Shown piece by piece: positions 62,510 through 64,000 of a stretch of DNA of 64,000 nt; the first letter of the stretch is position 1, and each line of letters opens with the position of its first letter. This DNA is from Ptiloglossa arizonensis (taxonomy: Eukaryota > Arthropoda > Insecta > Hymenoptera > Colletidae), in the NCBI RefSeq assembly GCF_051014685.1, contig NW_027478399.1, positions 1,116,001-1,180,000 of the forward strand. The letters are read 5' to 3'. Below the pieces are notes generated by a model. It was given only the letters and a program-made list of their open reading frames with translations. It was not told the origin of the DNA and did not search any database. Position numbers and translations under genes: made by a program.

Positions 62510-64000
62510 GTGTCTTTTTCCCCTAGGCCATTGTAGTTATTGGTTTCGAGTATCAGACATGCGAAAATTTTGATGGTTTCTCAACCATTCTTTAAGTTCT
62601 AACTCCCATATCTCGCGAACGGATTGACGATCTCGAGAAATTCCTGTTGCATCTGAAAGTAGAAACACGCCCGATTGCAGTGGTGTGTGTACTTTTCCCC
62701 TAGGCCATTCCAGTTATTGGTTTCGAGTATCAGACCAGCGAAAATTTTGATGGTTTCTCAACCATTCCTTAACTTCAAACTCCCATATCTCGCGAACGGT
62801 TAGACGAACTCGAGAAATTCCTGTTGCATCTGAAAGTAGAAACTCGCCCGATTACAATGGTGTGTGTACTTTTCCCCTAGGCCATAGTAGTTATTGGTTT
62901 CGAGTATCAGACTTGCGAAAATTTTGATGGTTTCTCAACCGTTCCTTAACTTCAAACTCCCATATCTCGCGAACGGATTCACGATCTCGAGAAATTCCTG
63001 TTGCATCTGAAAGTAGAAACTCGCACGATTACAACGGCATGTGTATTTTTCCCCTAGGCCATTGTAGTTATTGGTTTCGGGAATCAGACTTGCGAAAATT
63101 TTGATGGTTTCTCAACCATTCTTTAAGTTCTAACTCCCATATCTCGCGAACGGATTGACGATCTCGAGAAATTCCTGTTGCATCTGAAAGTAGAAACACG
63201 CCAGATTGCAGTGGTGTGTGTACTTTTCCCCTAGGCCATTCCAGTTATTGGTTTCGAGTATCAGACCAGCGAAATTTTTGATGGTTTCTCAATCATTCCT
63301 TAACTTCAAACTCCCATATCTCGCGAACGGATTGACGAACACGAGAAATTCCTGTTTCATCTGAAAATAGAAACTCGCCCGATTACAACGGTATGTGTAT
63401 TTTTCCCCTAGGCCATTGTTGTTATTGGTTTCGAGTATCAGATATACGAACATTTTGATGGTTTCTCAACCATTCCTTCACTTCAAACTCCCATGTCATG
63501 CGAACGGATTGACGAACTCGAGAAATTCCTATTGCATCTGAAAGCAGAAACTCGCCCGATTACAACGGTATGTGTATTTTTGCCCTAGGCCAAAGTAGTT
63601 ATTGGTTTCGAGTATCAGACTTGCGAAAATTTTGATGGTTTCTCAACCGTTTCTTAACTTCAAACTCCCATATCTCGCGAACGGATTGACGAACACGAGA
63701 AATTCCTATTGCATCTGAAAGCAGAAACTCGCCCGATTACAACGGTATGTGTTCATTTCCCCTAGGCCATTCCAGTTATTGGTTTCGGGTATCAGACCAG
63801 CGAAAATTTTGATGCTTTCTCTACCATTCCTTAACTTCAAACTCCCATATCTCGCGAACGGATTCACGATTTCGAGAAATTCCTGTTGCATCTGAAAGTA
63901 GAAGCTCGCACGATTACAACGGCATGTGTATTTTTGCCCTAGGCCAAAGTAGTTATTGGTTTCCAGTATCAGATTTGCGAAAATTTTGATGGTTTCTCAA
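62510..64000. repeat. Right copy of the 3.4-3.5 kb-spaced duplication, cut by window end
   Basis: It matches 59145-60458 almost base for base, with one additional monomer at about 63546-63722 that resembles 60905-61080. The match is still running at the last base, so the duplication continues beyond the window. The 62-codon antisense frames at 60164-60349 and 63706-63891 encode identical residues, showing how recent the copy is. Confidence 0.8.

Larger units (their letters stand above)
1..64000. repeat. 177-bp tandem satellite array filling the window
   Basis: The entire window is head-to-tail copies of one 177-bp monomer. Successive CGAG landmarks at 154, 331, 508 and 685 are exactly 177 bp apart, and the last at 63873 is 360 periods from the first with a net drift of 1 bp. 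Each monomer carries the same ordered landmarks: CTCGAG, a GCATCTGAAAG block, CCCGATTACA, CCTAGG, TTATTGGTTTCG, an AAAATTTT tract, TCAACCATTCC, CTCCCATAT and TCGCGAACGG. No stretch over about 100 bp departs from this pattern, so there is no gene, transposon or spacer. No inverted copy was seen. The monomer length and HOR organisation are typical of eukaryotic centromeric satellites. The centromeric role is inferred, and the species and family are not recognised. Confidence 0.97.
58030..64000. repeat. Region G: 5-monomer HOR and a 19-20-monomer duplication
   Basis: About 34 monomers. Typical variants are CATTCTTTAAGTTCTAAC, GGATTCACGATCTCGAG, CCAAAGTAG and GTATGTGTTCATTTCCCC. A short HOR (60155-61690) and a larger duplication (59145-60458 with 62510-64000) overlap in it. 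Near 58161 one monomer has lost a T (ATTCCTAACATC). The region continues past the window edge in phase. Confidence 0.7.

Noticed and set aside
1..64000. CRISPR array or bacterial repeat
   Set aside because: There are no unique spacers between short repeats. The whole 177-bp unit is repeated, with substitutions spread throughout, which is satellite behaviour.
1..64000. Primate alpha satellite, because the length is near 171 bp and a CENP-B-like motif is present
   Set aside because: The monomer is 177 bp and I recognise none of the alpha-satellite sequence beyond the short CENP-B-like match.

Overview
The whole 64 kb window is a single, uninterrupted tandem satellite array. I see no credible protein gene, RNA gene, transposable element, CRISPR array or unique sequence. 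The monomer is 177 bp. The CGAG landmark of the first complete monomer lies at 154 and that of the last at 63873. That is 63,719 bp, or 360 periods to within 1 bp, so the window holds about 361.6 monomers, all in the same orientation. A hand-derived consensus is about 41% GC with 10 CpG dinucleotides per monomer.

This points to a eukaryotic centromeric or pericentromeric region from a long-read assembly. The monomer length is close to a nucleosome repeat, there is higher-order repeat (HOR) structure, and no transposon interrupts it. I do not recognise the satellite family or the species.

Layout, with all repeats direct: block A1 (1-6360) reappears as A2 (38055-43885). A fragment, B0 (6600-7790), precedes a large tandem pair, B1 (7795-16735) and B2 (16820-25222), of about 50.5 and 47.5 monomers. 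Block C1 (25380-28500) reappears as C2 (32640-37150). A mid-block (28861-32640) has variants recurring at 4, 3 and 6 monomers. A 4-monomer HOR (708 bp) runs through 36430-38510, with copies at the window start and at 27960-28860. Region E (43886-48060) has 1-, 8- and 9-monomer recurrences, region F (48060-58030) has 4-, 6-, 7-, 9-, 13- and 15-monomer recurrences, and region G (58030-64000) has a 5-monomer HOR and a 19-20-monomer duplication cut by the window edge. Almost every repeat distance I measured is a multiple of 177 to within 1-2 bp, as expected from unequal crossing-over or conversion in register.

The points most worth a second look are these. A CENP-B-box-like 17-mer is present in the consensus monomer at 8 of 9 key positions, and two variant monomers (31273-31289 and 49151-49167) match all nine. 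Each canonical monomer carries two dyad symmetries, one of them a perfect 6-bp stem with a 4-nt loop. The B1/B2 duplication has a readable history of 1- and 2-monomer gains and losses. A tight cluster of single-base indels at 8331-9190, over a local two-monomer duplication, may be an assembly error. Short antisense open frames of 60-90 codons occur throughout; they arise because 177 is 59 codons and one stop per monomer is recurrently lost, so I do not annotate them as genes.
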